Source: Bacteroidales bacterium CF | GTDB taxonomy: Bacteria; Bacteroidota; Bacteroidia; Bacteroidales; UBA932 | Direction: 5' to 3' | Assembly (NCBI GenBank): GCA_000473305.1 | Contig: CP006772.1 | Coordinates: 1,860,001-1,924,000 of the forward strand | Length of the DNA stretch: 64,000 nt | In this document: positions 25,526-32,679 of the stretch, piece after piece | Layout: every line of letters begins with the position of its first letter | Numbering within the stretch: position 1 is the stretch's first letter | Position numbers and translations under genes: made by a program | The notes under the pieces: generated by a model | Database searches by the model: none | Told to the model about the DNA's origin: nothing | What the model saw: only the letters and a program-made list of their open reading frames with translations

Positions 25526-26725
25526 TCAGATATATTTTACAGTTACTTTTTTCATCATTTTTTCTTCCAGCAGGACCTTCAGGCGTCTTATCAGGTTTCT
25601 GCGAATCTCCAGCTCAACAGGAAGTGACGGGTCGTAGTGCGCTTCATTGATTTTTGTACCCACCATAAATTCAATTATGTCGCTCTCTGCAACTATCTTC
25701 AAAATCTCTCCGGAAGGTGAGTTGTCGGGAGTCTCGCCATCTCCTTGTGACTGGATAAGGTCGGCTAAATGGCCGAGTGTAAGGATTCCCTCTGTCACCA
25801 GGTCTGCCCCATCCATTCTTGCCGATGTGGGAAGGTTACTTTTCCTGCTCTGCCCGTCATCACCATATACCTTACGGTTGAGTTCCCTTGCTATGATATG
25901 GGCTGTGGTACCTCCGCAAATAACCTTCTTTCCCCTGTAACTCTCGAACTGTTCCGCCAGGAAGGGGTCACTCTCCTTGTTGTACGGAGGACCTGTACAG
26001 ATAAGCATCTTCCTTGGAGCCCTGAGATATACAACGCCACACGTTATGTCATCCTTGGCCTCGAAGAGGTCATTATTGAGAGCTTTCTGCATTATAACCT
26101 TAGATAGATCTTTTGCTGAGACTTCAGGGTGCTTCACAACGTAACTACTTACAAATTCTATAAGACCGGACCTCTCCCACCCCGAAGGAAGCTGATTTGA
26201 CCCAAGCCCGCTTTGGGTAACGCCGTCACTCACAAAAATCAGACGATCCCCTTTAAAGAGCATCAGATTGGATTCGAGAAGCATCCTCTCTCCCTGTTTT
26301 GTCGTTAACTTCTGAACCTTCTTTCTTGCCTCGATATGTTTTGAATCCCGAAGAAGAATATATTCCGGATTGTCGAATTCGACAATGTGTGTCTCTCCGC
26401 TGTAGTCAATCTCGACAACACTACAGGTGGCATAACTGATATCCTTTACAGAATCCTTCGGAAGTGTATCCATGATACTGATAAGGGATTCGACAAGAGG
26501 TATGCGCTGAAGGCGGTAATTCACAGCCATTGATGCAGTAAGTGTGCTGAGGACATTTGCCTTGATGCCACTTCCGAGACCGTCAGAGAGCACAGCAATA
26601 AACCGGTTTTCCTCGGGATGCTTTCTTGAAATAAATGTATCTCCCGCTACAATCTGCCCCATCTTGAACTGCTGACTGTATGCGATTTCAATAAAAAATT
26701 TCTCTTCCTGTCCTGAAATTAACAT
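25526..26725 (-). CDS. SpoIIE/PP2C-type serine phosphatase
   Basis: A 399-residue cytoplasmic protein. The first 230 residues form a SpoIIE-like PPM phosphatase: AVLSDGLGSGIKANVLS (metal Asp near residue 47, followed by the Gly motif), FVSDGVTQSG and KDDITCGVVYL with the C-terminal metal-binding Asp. The remaining part (240-399) is an additional domain with LICTGPPYNKESD and KVICGGTTAHIIAREL. Phosphatases of this type are known next to sensory [FeFe] hydrogenases. Here it lies 4 bp after such a hydrogenase gene, so it may be the output of the hydrogenase sensor. Confidence 0.87.
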   Translation of the reverse strand: MLISGQEEKFFIEIAYSQQFKMGQIVAGDTFISRKHPEENRFIAVLSDGLGSGIKANVLSTLTASMAVNYRLQRIPLVESLISIMDTLPKDSVKDISYATCSVVEIDYSGETHIVEFDNPEYILLRDSKHIEARKKVQKLTTKQGERMLLESNLMLFKGDRLIFVSDGVTQSGLGSNQLPSGWERSGLIEFVSSYVVKHPEVSAKDLSKVIMQKALNNDLFEAKDDITCGVVYLRAPRKMLICTGPPYNKESDPFLAEQFESYRGKKVICGGTTAHIIARELNRKVYGDDGQSRKSNLPTSARMDGADLVTEGILTLGHLADLIQSQGDGETPDNSPSGEILKIVAESDIIEFMVGTKINEAHYDPSLPVELEIRRNLIRRLKVLLEEKMMKKVTVKYI

Positions 26726-26729
26726 ACTC

Positions 26730-28451
26730 CTACTTTTTAGGTGTATTGATTACACTCTTGAGTACGCTTTCAGTAAACGAGGCACTCTCTCCTAAAATAT
26801 ATGCTATACGCTGGACTGACTCGGCGTTCTGTCTTATCACCTCCTCAATCTTCTCTGATATAATCTCCTTCATCAATGCAGAGTCATCCATATTCTGGAC
26901 AATCCCGCACAACAGCTTGTTCGGCTGGATGCTGATAATTGAGAGCCTCAGGTTGGCCCCCTCCTCTCTTATGTCAAACTCACTTGTCTGAGCTCCGTTT
27001 GCTATAACTGCAGAGAAATAGCCGTGATATGGCACAATCTTTCTCAAGTCAGCTCCGGCAAGACCCCCGAGAGCCTCTGTGATCATAGCCAGCTCCTCTC
27101 CGCCCATCGAGATGAATTTCTCGTTTGCATCCACAACTTTTAAATTTTCATCAGTAAGGACAACTCCGTACGGCATTTTCCTAAGAAGGATAGAGGCTTT
27201 GTTCTGCGCCTCTTTTCTCATCTGTGAGATACACATCTCTCTCTCCGCCTTTCCGTCAAGCATGGCAATTGCATATGCACGGCAGTTGTCATAACCGCAT
27301 CCTGAACAGTTCAGCTCATCGGCTTTTGTCAATTTACCCATTGAATGAAGCATTTGCTGAATCTCTTGTTCACTGTATGTGCAGTTGATCTTATATGGAA
27401 TTTTATACTTCTCATTTGACAGGTCGACATCAACTGATGGTAGCGGAAGCGCCAGACCTGAACGTTTAAAAATATCGTATTCGGTAAGCAGTTTGTTGCG
27501 TTTTGCCGCTATTCCCTGTTCTTTTGATGTGGCCGGTCCCTTTACACAACCTCCGTCACATGCCATCAACTCTATAAATACACGTTTGGATGGTTTCCAT
27601 GAAGACATCTCTGAACAAACCTCCATAACCTGGTTCATACCTGAAAAACACATATAATTTGCATCAACCGGCTCTACATCCTTGCACATAGTGCTAATCA
27701 TACCACTATCCACCGGGAACAGACCGGCTCTGTCAGAGGCACCGATTACAAATCCTTCCGGAAGTGTAACTTTCTCCATATCAGAAAAATAAACACCCTG
27801 ATCATCAAGAAGATTGCGAAACTCATTGAATGTTATTACGGCGTCTATCTCATCTTCATAGAGATCACTCTCCTGTTTTTTTGAGAGACACGGACCTATA
27901 AAGACAAGCTTTTCAGCAACATACCCGCAACCTCTCAAAAGCCGAGCGTGAGCTATCATAGGAGAAACTATTGGCGCAAGATACTTTTCGTATTCAGGTT
28001 TGTAAACCTTTATATAGTTTACAACAGTCGGACAACAAGTTGCAATTACCTTGTCTGTTCCGGAAGATAAGAGGTACTCATTTGTCTTCCTTGCTACAAG
28101 GTCTGCTCCGAGAGCTGTTTCAGAGACCCCGGTAAATCCAAGGCAATAAAGAGATTTTAATAAAGCTGAAAATTCAACATCATTAAAGTCTGAAATGAAA
28201 GAAGGTGCAAGACAAGCTATCATCGGCAGACCCTGTTCAGCCCAGTCCAGAATATCCCCACCCTCTTGCCTGTACCTCTTTGCCCCTGAAGGACAGGCAT
28301 TTACGCATTTCCCGCAGTATACGCAATCATTCTTAATAACTGACGCACTGAAATCCGACACCTTAATTGATTTGACCGGGCATACCTTAATGCACTTGTA
28401 ACAGTCCTGGCAATTGATTTTCTCGGTATATATTACAAGACCCTTTCCCAT
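26730..28451 (-). CDS. Sensory-type [FeFe] hydrogenase with Fe-S and PAS module (group C-like, HydS)
   Basis: The 573-residue product starts MGKGLVIYTEKIN; an earlier possible ATG adds 12 residues. It has two N-terminal [4Fe-4S] ferredoxin motifs (CQDCYKCIKVCP and CVYCGKCVNACP). The H-domain follows with all three Cys loops: ATCCPT, GPCLSKKQE and ELMACDGGCVKG. Next come a small Cys motif CSGCGYDNC (about 390) and a PAS domain (MPYGVVLTDENLKVVDANEKF, about 440-540), then a helical tail. This order matches putative H2-sensing hydrogenases (group C) rather than bulk H2-producing enzymes. It begins an operon with a phosphatase, an SMP-30-like gene and a hemerythrin. Confidence 0.88.
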   Translation of the reverse strand: MGKGLVIYTEKINCQDCYKCIKVCPVKSIKVSDFSASVIKNDCVYCGKCVNACPSGAKRYRQEGGDILDWAEQGLPMIACLAPSFISDFNDVEFSALLKSLYCLGFTGVSETALGADLVARKTNEYLLSSGTDKVIATCCPTVVNYIKVYKPEYEKYLAPIVSPMIAHARLLRGCGYVAEKLVFIGPCLSKKQESDLYEDEIDAVITFNEFRNLLDDQGVYFSDMEKVTLPEGFVIGASDRAGLFPVDSGMISTMCKDVEPVDANYMCFSGMNQVMEVCSEMSSWKPSKRVFIELMACDGGCVKGPATSKEQGIAAKRNKLLTEYDIFKRSGLALPLPSVDVDLSNEKYKIPYKINCTYSEQEIQQMLHSMGKLTKADELNCSGCGYDNCRAYAIAMLDGKAEREMCISQMRKEAQNKASILLRKMPYGVVLTDENLKVVDANEKFISMGGEELAMITEALGGLAGADLRKIVPYHGYFSAVIANGAQTSEFDIREEGANLRLSIISIQPNKLLCGIVQNMDDSALMKEIISEKIEEVIRQNAESVQRIAYILGESASFTESVLKSVINTPKK

Positions 28452-28527
28452 AATCAGATATTTATAACGATTTGCAAATTTAAGCATAATGATTGATTAA
28501 AATAAATTTGGATGTTCCATTAGATAT

Positions 28528-28543
28528 TTAGACATTTGTCTAA
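28528..28543. promoter_or_regulatory. Palindromic operator candidate upstream of sdpR
   Basis: TTAGACA (28528-28534) and TGTCTAA (28537-28543) are a perfect inverted repeat with a TT centre, located 33 bp before the sdpR start and 76 bp before the hydrogenase start on the other strand. A partial extra half-site TTAGAT lies at 28520-28525. The position suits an ArsR-type autorepressor site. Confidence 0.6.
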
Positions 28544-28576
28544 TTATTGAAATAAACATTGCAATACAAGGTAAAG

Positions 28577-28831
28577 ATGAATGATGTCTTCAAGGCGATG
28601 AATGATCCTGTAAGAAGAGAGATTCTCAAATTGTTGAGACAGGGTGACATGACTGCAGGTGAAATCTCCGCCCGTTTCGATATGACTGCTCCCAGCATCT
28701 CTCACCATCTCGACAAGTTAAAGAGAGCAGGACTTGTAACAACCATCAAAAAGGGACAATTTGTGCTCTATTCTATAAACACAACAATCATAAACGATCT
28801 TCTGGAATATATACTGACACTTAAGAAATAA
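28577..28831 (+). CDS. ArsR-family autorepressor (SdpR-like)
   Basis: An 84-residue winged-helix regulator beginning MNDVFKAMNDPVRREILKLL. I chose this ATG over an upstream TTG at 28559. The recognition region is GEISARFDMTAPSISHHLDKLKRAGLV, and no metal-binding Cys box (ELCVCDL) is present. This fits the autorepressor SdpR branch rather than metal sensors. The next gene is an SdpI-like membrane protein 20 bp downstream, the same pairing as in the Bacillus SdpRI immunity system. A palindrome at 28528-28543 is the probable operator. It diverges from the hydrogenase operon, so it might affect that as well. Confidence 0.88.
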   Translation: MNDVFKAMNDPVRREILKLLRQGDMTAGEISARFDMTAPSISHHLDKLKRAGLVTTIKKGQFVLYSINTTIINDLLEYILTLKK

Positions 28832-28851
28832 CAATCATCACTTTAGCAGAT

Positions 28852-29505
28852 ATGAAAAAATATCTTTTTGAAATATTTTTATTAATCTTCATCATCATAC
28901 CATTCATCTACCTTGGTATATATTATGACACTCTTCCTGAAAGAGTACCTACACACTTCGGATTGGACGGAACGGCCAACGGCTGGTCTCAGAAGAGTAC
29001 CCTCTGGGTCATGCCTGCCGGGATATGCGCCTTGCTATATGTAGTAATGTTTCTCATACCAATACTTGACCCGAAGAAAAGAATCGCTCTCATGGGCAAA
29101 AAATACAATCAGCTTCGAGCCATCTTTGCTATATTTTTCTCTTTGCTATCCATATATCTTATTTACATTTCCAAGGAGGGTTCACTGGAAAATCCGAATG
29201 TTTTCTTTGCCATACTGGGTTTGCTTTTCCTAATGTTTGGAAACTACCTTCAGGCTCTGAGAGAAAATTACTTTTTCGGCATAAGGACACCCTGGACACT
29301 TGAGAGTGAAGTTGTCTGGAGAAAGACACACCGGCTCGGGGCACGTCTCTGGGTCTCCGGAGGTCTGTTGACCATTATCCTTTCGGCTATAATAAGGAAC
29401 GCTCTTGCTTTGGGAATATCCTTCCTTGTAATTGTTGGGGTTATGAGCATAATACCCATTGTTTATTCATATATTGAATACCGTAAGGAACAAAATAAAT
29501 TATAG
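28852..29505 (+). CDS. SdpI-family membrane protein with DUF1648 domain
   Basis: A 217-residue integral membrane protein with about six hydrophobic segments. The N-terminal part has DTLPERVPTHFGLDGTANGWSQK, the DUF1648 signature. The C-terminal half (residues 110-205) contains LLFLMFGNYLQALRENYFFGIRTPWTL and the HRLGARLWV motif of SdpI. In Bacillus, SdpI gives immunity to the toxin SdpC and sequesters SdpR at the membrane. No sdpABC toxin genes are visible here. The gene is 20 bp after sdpR and 5 bp before a serine hydrolase, suggesting a three-gene operon. Confidence 0.9.
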   Translation: MKKYLFEIFLLIFIIIPFIYLGIYYDTLPERVPTHFGLDGTANGWSQKSTLWVMPAGICALLYVVMFLIPILDPKKRIALMGKKYNQLRAIFAIFFSLLSIYLIYISKEGSLENPNVFFAILGLLFLMFGNYLQALRENYFFGIRTPWTLESEVVWRKTHRLGARLWVSGGLLTIILSAIIRNALALGISFLVIVGVMSIIPIVYSYIEYRKEQNKL

Positions 29506-29510
29506 ACATT

Positions 29511-30905
29511 ATGAAGATAAAGAACACACTCCACAATACCACTTTTCCCTCTTCACTTTCCACTCTTCCCTCCTCACTTTTCACTCTATTCCTTTCCCTC
29601 TTCACTCTGTTACTTTTCACTCTGCAAACAACAGAAATTTTCGCCCAACAGATTGACTTTAGAAAGCTCGATTCACTGATATACACTCTTGAATCAAATG
29701 ACAAATTCATGGGGAGCATCGCTGTTGCCAGGGAGGGAAATGTGATTTACACATCTTCGGCAGGTTATAGCGATACAGAATCAGGCTTAAAGGCTGATAA
29801 AATGAGCAGGTACAGAATCGGCTCCATATCCAAGATGTTTACTGCTATTCTGGTATTCAAGGCTATCGAAGAGGGGAAACTATCTCTTGACATGACTCTT
29901 GACCGATTCTACCCATCTGTAGAAAACAGCAAAACAATCACAATTGCCGATATGTTAAACCACCATAGTGGGATACACAGTGTTACAGATAATAAGGACT
30001 ATCTTGAATGGAACACGAAGCCTATTGCAAAGAAGGATATGGTAAAACTTATCTCAGAGGGAAAAAGTGAGTTTGAACCTAAGAGTAAAGCTAAATACAG
30101 CAATTCAAACTATATTCTTCTCTCTTTTATATTAGAGGATGTTTACGGAAAAAGCTACAGGGATATTTTAAACAAGAAGATCATTAAACCACTCTCACTG
30201 GTGTATACAGAGATGCCTTCCAATTCAAAAAAACTTAAGGGGGAGTGCAACTCGTACAAGTTTACCGACAGATGGACAAAAGAGGGTGACACAGACCCTT
30301 CTGTACCTGTCGGCGCAGGTGCAATTGTCTCAACACCTTCCGATATGGTTCTCTTCATAGACAATCTCTTTTCAGGCAAGTTACTGACTGATGCTTCACT
30401 TAAACAGATGACAACCATAAAAGACGGATTCGGACATGGAATCTTTCCACTTCCTTTTTACGACAAAAAACTTTTTGGTCATACCGGTGGTATTGATGGT
30501 TTCGCCTCTGTACTTGCGATAAATCCAGATGACAGAATCAGTGTTGCACTTACTTCAAACGGCAATAACTTTAACATTAACAATATCTTCTCGGCTGTAT
30601 ACAGTTGTGTCTACGGAAAGTCTTTCAGCATACCATCATTCAGTAAAATAGCAATTTCAAAAGAGCTAGTCCAAAAATATTCCGGAATTTACTCGAGCAA
30701 GCAACTCCCTTTTAAGATTGAGATTTCATCTGAGGGAGAAAAGGTGTTCGCACAGGCTACAAATCAGAATAGATTTGAGATAGAGGCAACTGCACCGGAC
30801 ACTCTATGCTCATCAGACAGGAGTATTGTTTTTGTTTTCAAGCCTGAAACAAGTGAGATGACTTTAACACAGTCAGGGTTTACTTTCACTTTTACGAAGA
30901 TGTAG
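29511..30905 (+). CDS. Serine hydrolase (beta-lactamase/class C-like), repeat-encoded signal peptide
   Basis: A 464-residue exported protein. The hydrolase domain (about 55-360) has SISK (in YRIGSISKMFTA) for SxxK, the YSN motif (YSNSNYILLS) and HTGG near residue 325. The C-terminal part (380-464) is a small beta-rich domain. The N-terminus is unusual. Residues 10-40 are almost only Ser, Leu, Phe, Thr and Pro (SSLFTLFLSLFTLLLFTL), because the DNA is a degenerate simple repeat (29541-29624). The result still works as a hydrophobic signal peptide ending IFAQQ. It follows sdpI by 5 bp. Confidence 0.85.
   Translation: MKIKNTLHNTTFPSSLSTLPSSLFTLFLSLFTLLLFTLQTTEIFAQQIDFRKLDSLIYTLESNDKFMGSIAVAREGNVIYTSSAGYSDTESGLKADKMSRYRIGSISKMFTAILVFKAIEEGKLSLDMTLDRFYPSVENSKTITIADMLNHHSGIHSVTDNKDYLEWNTKPIAKKDMVKLISEGKSEFEPKSKAKYSNSNYILLSFILEDVYGKSYRDILNKKIIKPLSLVYTEMPSNSKKLKGECNSYKFTDRWTKEGDTDPSVPVGAGAIVSTPSDMVLFIDNLFSGKLLTDASLKQMTTIKDGFGHGIFPLPFYDKKLFGHTGGIDGFASVLAINPDDRISVALTSNGNNFNINNIFSAVYSCVYGKSFSIPSFSKIAISKELVQKYSGIYSSKQLPFKIEISSEGEKVFAQATNQNRFEIEATAPDTLCSSDRSIVFVFKPETSEMTLTQSGFTFTFTKM
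29541..29624. repeat. Degenerate simple repeat encoding a signal peptide
   Basis: This stretch is built from short words TTCACTCT, CCTCACTTT, TTCACTTT and CCCTC. Its reverse complement carries AGAGTGAA and AGTGAGGAGG words like the dnaX repeat at 11300-11416. On the opposite strand one frame reads VKSEEGRVESEEGKV, almost the same peptide as the DnaX linker. The copies are imperfect, so it looks old. Confidence 0.75.
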
Positions 30906-30928
30906 TTGAATTATCAGTGGATAAATAA

Positions 30929-32356
30929 TCAGAGATTTTTCTCCAGAGTGTTAAGCTGCCTCAAGGCAACTTTCGGGTTAGCAAGTACTACACAGCCGTT
31001 TACACAACCACCCTCACACATCATAACCTCAACAAGGTTAGAGTCTGATTTACCGGTTGTAGTCTTTGCTTTGAGAATTTTTATAGTATCCCTGTTTATT
31101 CCGTTTATAACCTCTGTCTTTAATCCTGCAGGATTTCCAAGATACTTTACCACTGATGAGGCGACACCCCCGCTTTTGGCATACATTCTGCCGCTTGTAT
31201 CGATAGTCGAATCAGGCACATATCCTGTTGAATCCTCAACTATAATACCCTTTGCCCTCATCATGGCATCTACCTCCTCAAAGGTCATGACATAATCAAT
31301 ATTGTGATCTTCTACGCCCTCTACTCTTTTAGCCACACATGGACTGACAAAGACAGTTATCGCGTTGGGATCCTCCTCCTTCACCAATTTTGCCGTATAT
31401 GATGCCGGTGTCGCTGTGTGTGATATATAAGGAACCAGCTCAGGCATATATTTTTCAGCCCAGAGTTTGTATGATGGGCAACAAGAGGTTGTCATGAAGG
31501 GCTCACCATTTTCCTCCACTCTCTCTTTCCACTCCTGAGCCTCATTGCTGGTAGTCATATTTGCCCCCTTCGCAACCTCTACAACCTCATCAAAACCGCA
31601 AGCCTTGACTGCAGAGAGGATTTTCGGCAATGTTGTCTGATACTGTCCGGCAAATGCAGGGGCTACCATTGCAACAACTCTCTTTCCCGAATCCATAATA
31701 TCTCTTATAATCTGTACTATTGTCGTCTTGCTCATTATTGCCCCGTATGAACATATATCCTTACATTTTCCGCAGGCAATACACTTATCTGGGTCAATAT
31801 GTTCTATCCCGTAATAATCTTTTGATATTGCCTTTACAGGACAAGCCTCTTCACATGGTACTGGTGTATATACTATTGCATGATAGGGGCACGCTTGCAT
31901 ACATCTTCCGCAACTTACACATACATCCTGGTCAATGTGTGCCTTTTTTCTGACAGATATAGCGCTCTTGTTACAGGCATAAGTACAAGGGTGACCTACA
32001 CAACCACGACATAAATTAGTTACGGTGTAATTATACTTCAGGCATGAACTGCATGCCTCGTCGACAACGGTAAGCATGACATCCTCCCTGTCCTGTGGCA
32101 TCTTTGCAAGTTGAGCATACTCCTTCAATGTTGTAAGCTCGTCGAGCTCCTCGTCCGGTTTAAAACCAAGAATAGTCATAAGCCTATGCCTTATTACCGC
32201 TCTGTCTTTATGAATACAACACCTGCTGAAATGCTCTCCTTTAGGTCTCATCTCAAGAGGTATCCTGTCTACACCCTCCAGCAGACGCCCCTCAAAACAC
32301 AGTTTACTAACTCTCTCTAATAGTTCTCTCTTAATTTCAGTAGCTTGATTGTACAT
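30929..32356 (-). CDS. [FeFe] hydrogenase, monomeric (group B-like)
   Basis: A 475-residue protein. The N-terminal part holds several Fe-S motifs: CSSCLKY, CRGCVGHPCTYAC, CVSCGRCMQACP, CEEACPVKAI and CIACGKCKDIC. The catalytic H-domain has the three loops TTSCCPSYKLW, SPCVAKRVE and MMCEGGCVNG, with all four H-cluster Cys. Length and loop sequences fit group B [FeFe] hydrogenases, known from anaerobes but little characterised. It may use ferredoxin to produce or consume H2. The maturases HydE, HydF and HydG are not in the window. A consensus promoter (32379-32410) lies just upstream. Confidence 0.88.
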   Translation of the reverse strand: MYNQATEIKRELLERVSKLCFEGRLLEGVDRIPLEMRPKGEHFSRCCIHKDRAVIRHRLMTILGFKPDEELDELTTLKEYAQLAKMPQDREDVMLTVVDEACSSCLKYNYTVTNLCRGCVGHPCTYACNKSAISVRKKAHIDQDVCVSCGRCMQACPYHAIVYTPVPCEEACPVKAISKDYYGIEHIDPDKCIACGKCKDICSYGAIMSKTTIVQIIRDIMDSGKRVVAMVAPAFAGQYQTTLPKILSAVKACGFDEVVEVAKGANMTTSNEAQEWKERVEENGEPFMTTSCCPSYKLWAEKYMPELVPYISHTATPASYTAKLVKEEDPNAITVFVSPCVAKRVEGVEDHNIDYVMTFEEVDAMMRAKGIIVEDSTGYVPDSTIDTSGRMYAKSGGVASSVVKYLGNPAGLKTEVINGINRDTIKILKAKTTTGKSDSNLVEVMMCEGGCVNGCVVLANPKVALRQLNTLEKNL

Positions 32357-32378
32357 ACCGGTTCAAAATTTTAAGCCG

Positions 32379-32410
32379 CAAAAGTAGACATAGAAGAATT
32401 AAAGCACAAA
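32379..32410 (-). promoter_or_regulatory. Consensus Bacteroidota promoter for the group B-like hydrogenase
   Basis: On the minus strand TTTG (32407-32410), 20 bp spacing, then TACTTTTG (32379-32386). This is the full -33/-7 pattern of the primary sigma factor in Bacteroides. It lies 22 bp before the hydrogenase start and is back-to-back with the metX leader promoter. Confidence 0.85.
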
Positions 32411-32414
32411 AAAA

Positions 32415-32445
32415 TTTGTCATTTATTGAACAATTCATACTTTTG
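32415..32445 (+). promoter_or_regulatory. Consensus Bacteroidota promoter of the metX-thrA leader
   Basis: TTTG (32415-32418), 19 bp spacing, then TACTTTTG (32438-32445). Transcription should start near 32450, giving a leader of about 230 nt before metX. The -33 elements of the two divergent promoters are only 4 bp apart. Confidence 0.87.
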
Positions 32446-32465
32446 CAAATCGGACAGATAACATG

Positions 32466-32665
32466 TACAGAGCATCTAACATATCAAACAGCTATTCGGG
32501 GGTCTCTTCAGACACCCTCTCTGTATTAATGTCATCTATGATAATGCGAATGCATCGCCAGATGCTAGGTTAATTTCCGGATCTTACGCAGGTCCATTGG
32601 GTGTAAGCCCAAAAATCCAATCAATCATACAACATTTAATCTAAGGAAGCATTATTGCATTTCCT
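32466..32665 (+). promoter_or_regulatory. Candidate methionine attenuator/leader RNA of metX-thrA
   Basis: The leader shows several exclusive pairings. TACAGAG (32466-32472) pairs with CTCTGTA (32519-32525) and encloses a hairpin (32499-32517, loop CTTC). AGCATCT (32471-32477) can instead pair with AGATGCT (32560-32566), which lies inside the leader ORF. Downstream, GGAT-CTTAC (32579-32587) can pair with GTAAG (32603-32607) and ATCC (32615-32618), competing with TTGGGT/GCCCAA (32597-32612). AGGAA (32644-32648) and TTCCT (32661-32665) form a hairpin just before the metX start. No U-tract follows, so control may be translational or Rho-dependent. I saw no match to SAM-I or SAM-II riboswitches. 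The interval 32357-32679 holds no other gene. Confidence 0.55.
32529..32573 (+). CDS. Methionine-rich leader peptide
   Basis: A 14-codon ORF in the metX leader encodes MSSMIMRMHRQMLG and then TAA. Five of 14 residues are Met (codons at 32529, 32538, 32544, 32550 and 32562). It begins about 80 nt after the predicted transcription start and ends 107 nt before metX. Its second half covers a sequence that pairs with the 5' leader. A run of codons for the end-product amino acid before its biosynthetic genes is the classic sign of ribosome-mediated attenuation. Translation is not proven; the ORF is too short for statistical certainty. Confidence 0.6.
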   Translation: MSSMIMRMHRQMLG

Positions 32666-32679
32666 GTGCATGAACAATC

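Noticed and set aside
29441-29719. Minus-strand frame with VKSEE-like residues
   Set aside because: Antisense to the serine hydrolase signal peptide; no start context or conserved domain. Kept only as evidence for the repeat family.
32446-32679. SAM-I or SAM-II riboswitch before metX
   Set aside because: I could not find their conserved core sequences or folds; the Met-codon-rich ORF explains the leader better. An Infernal search would settle it.
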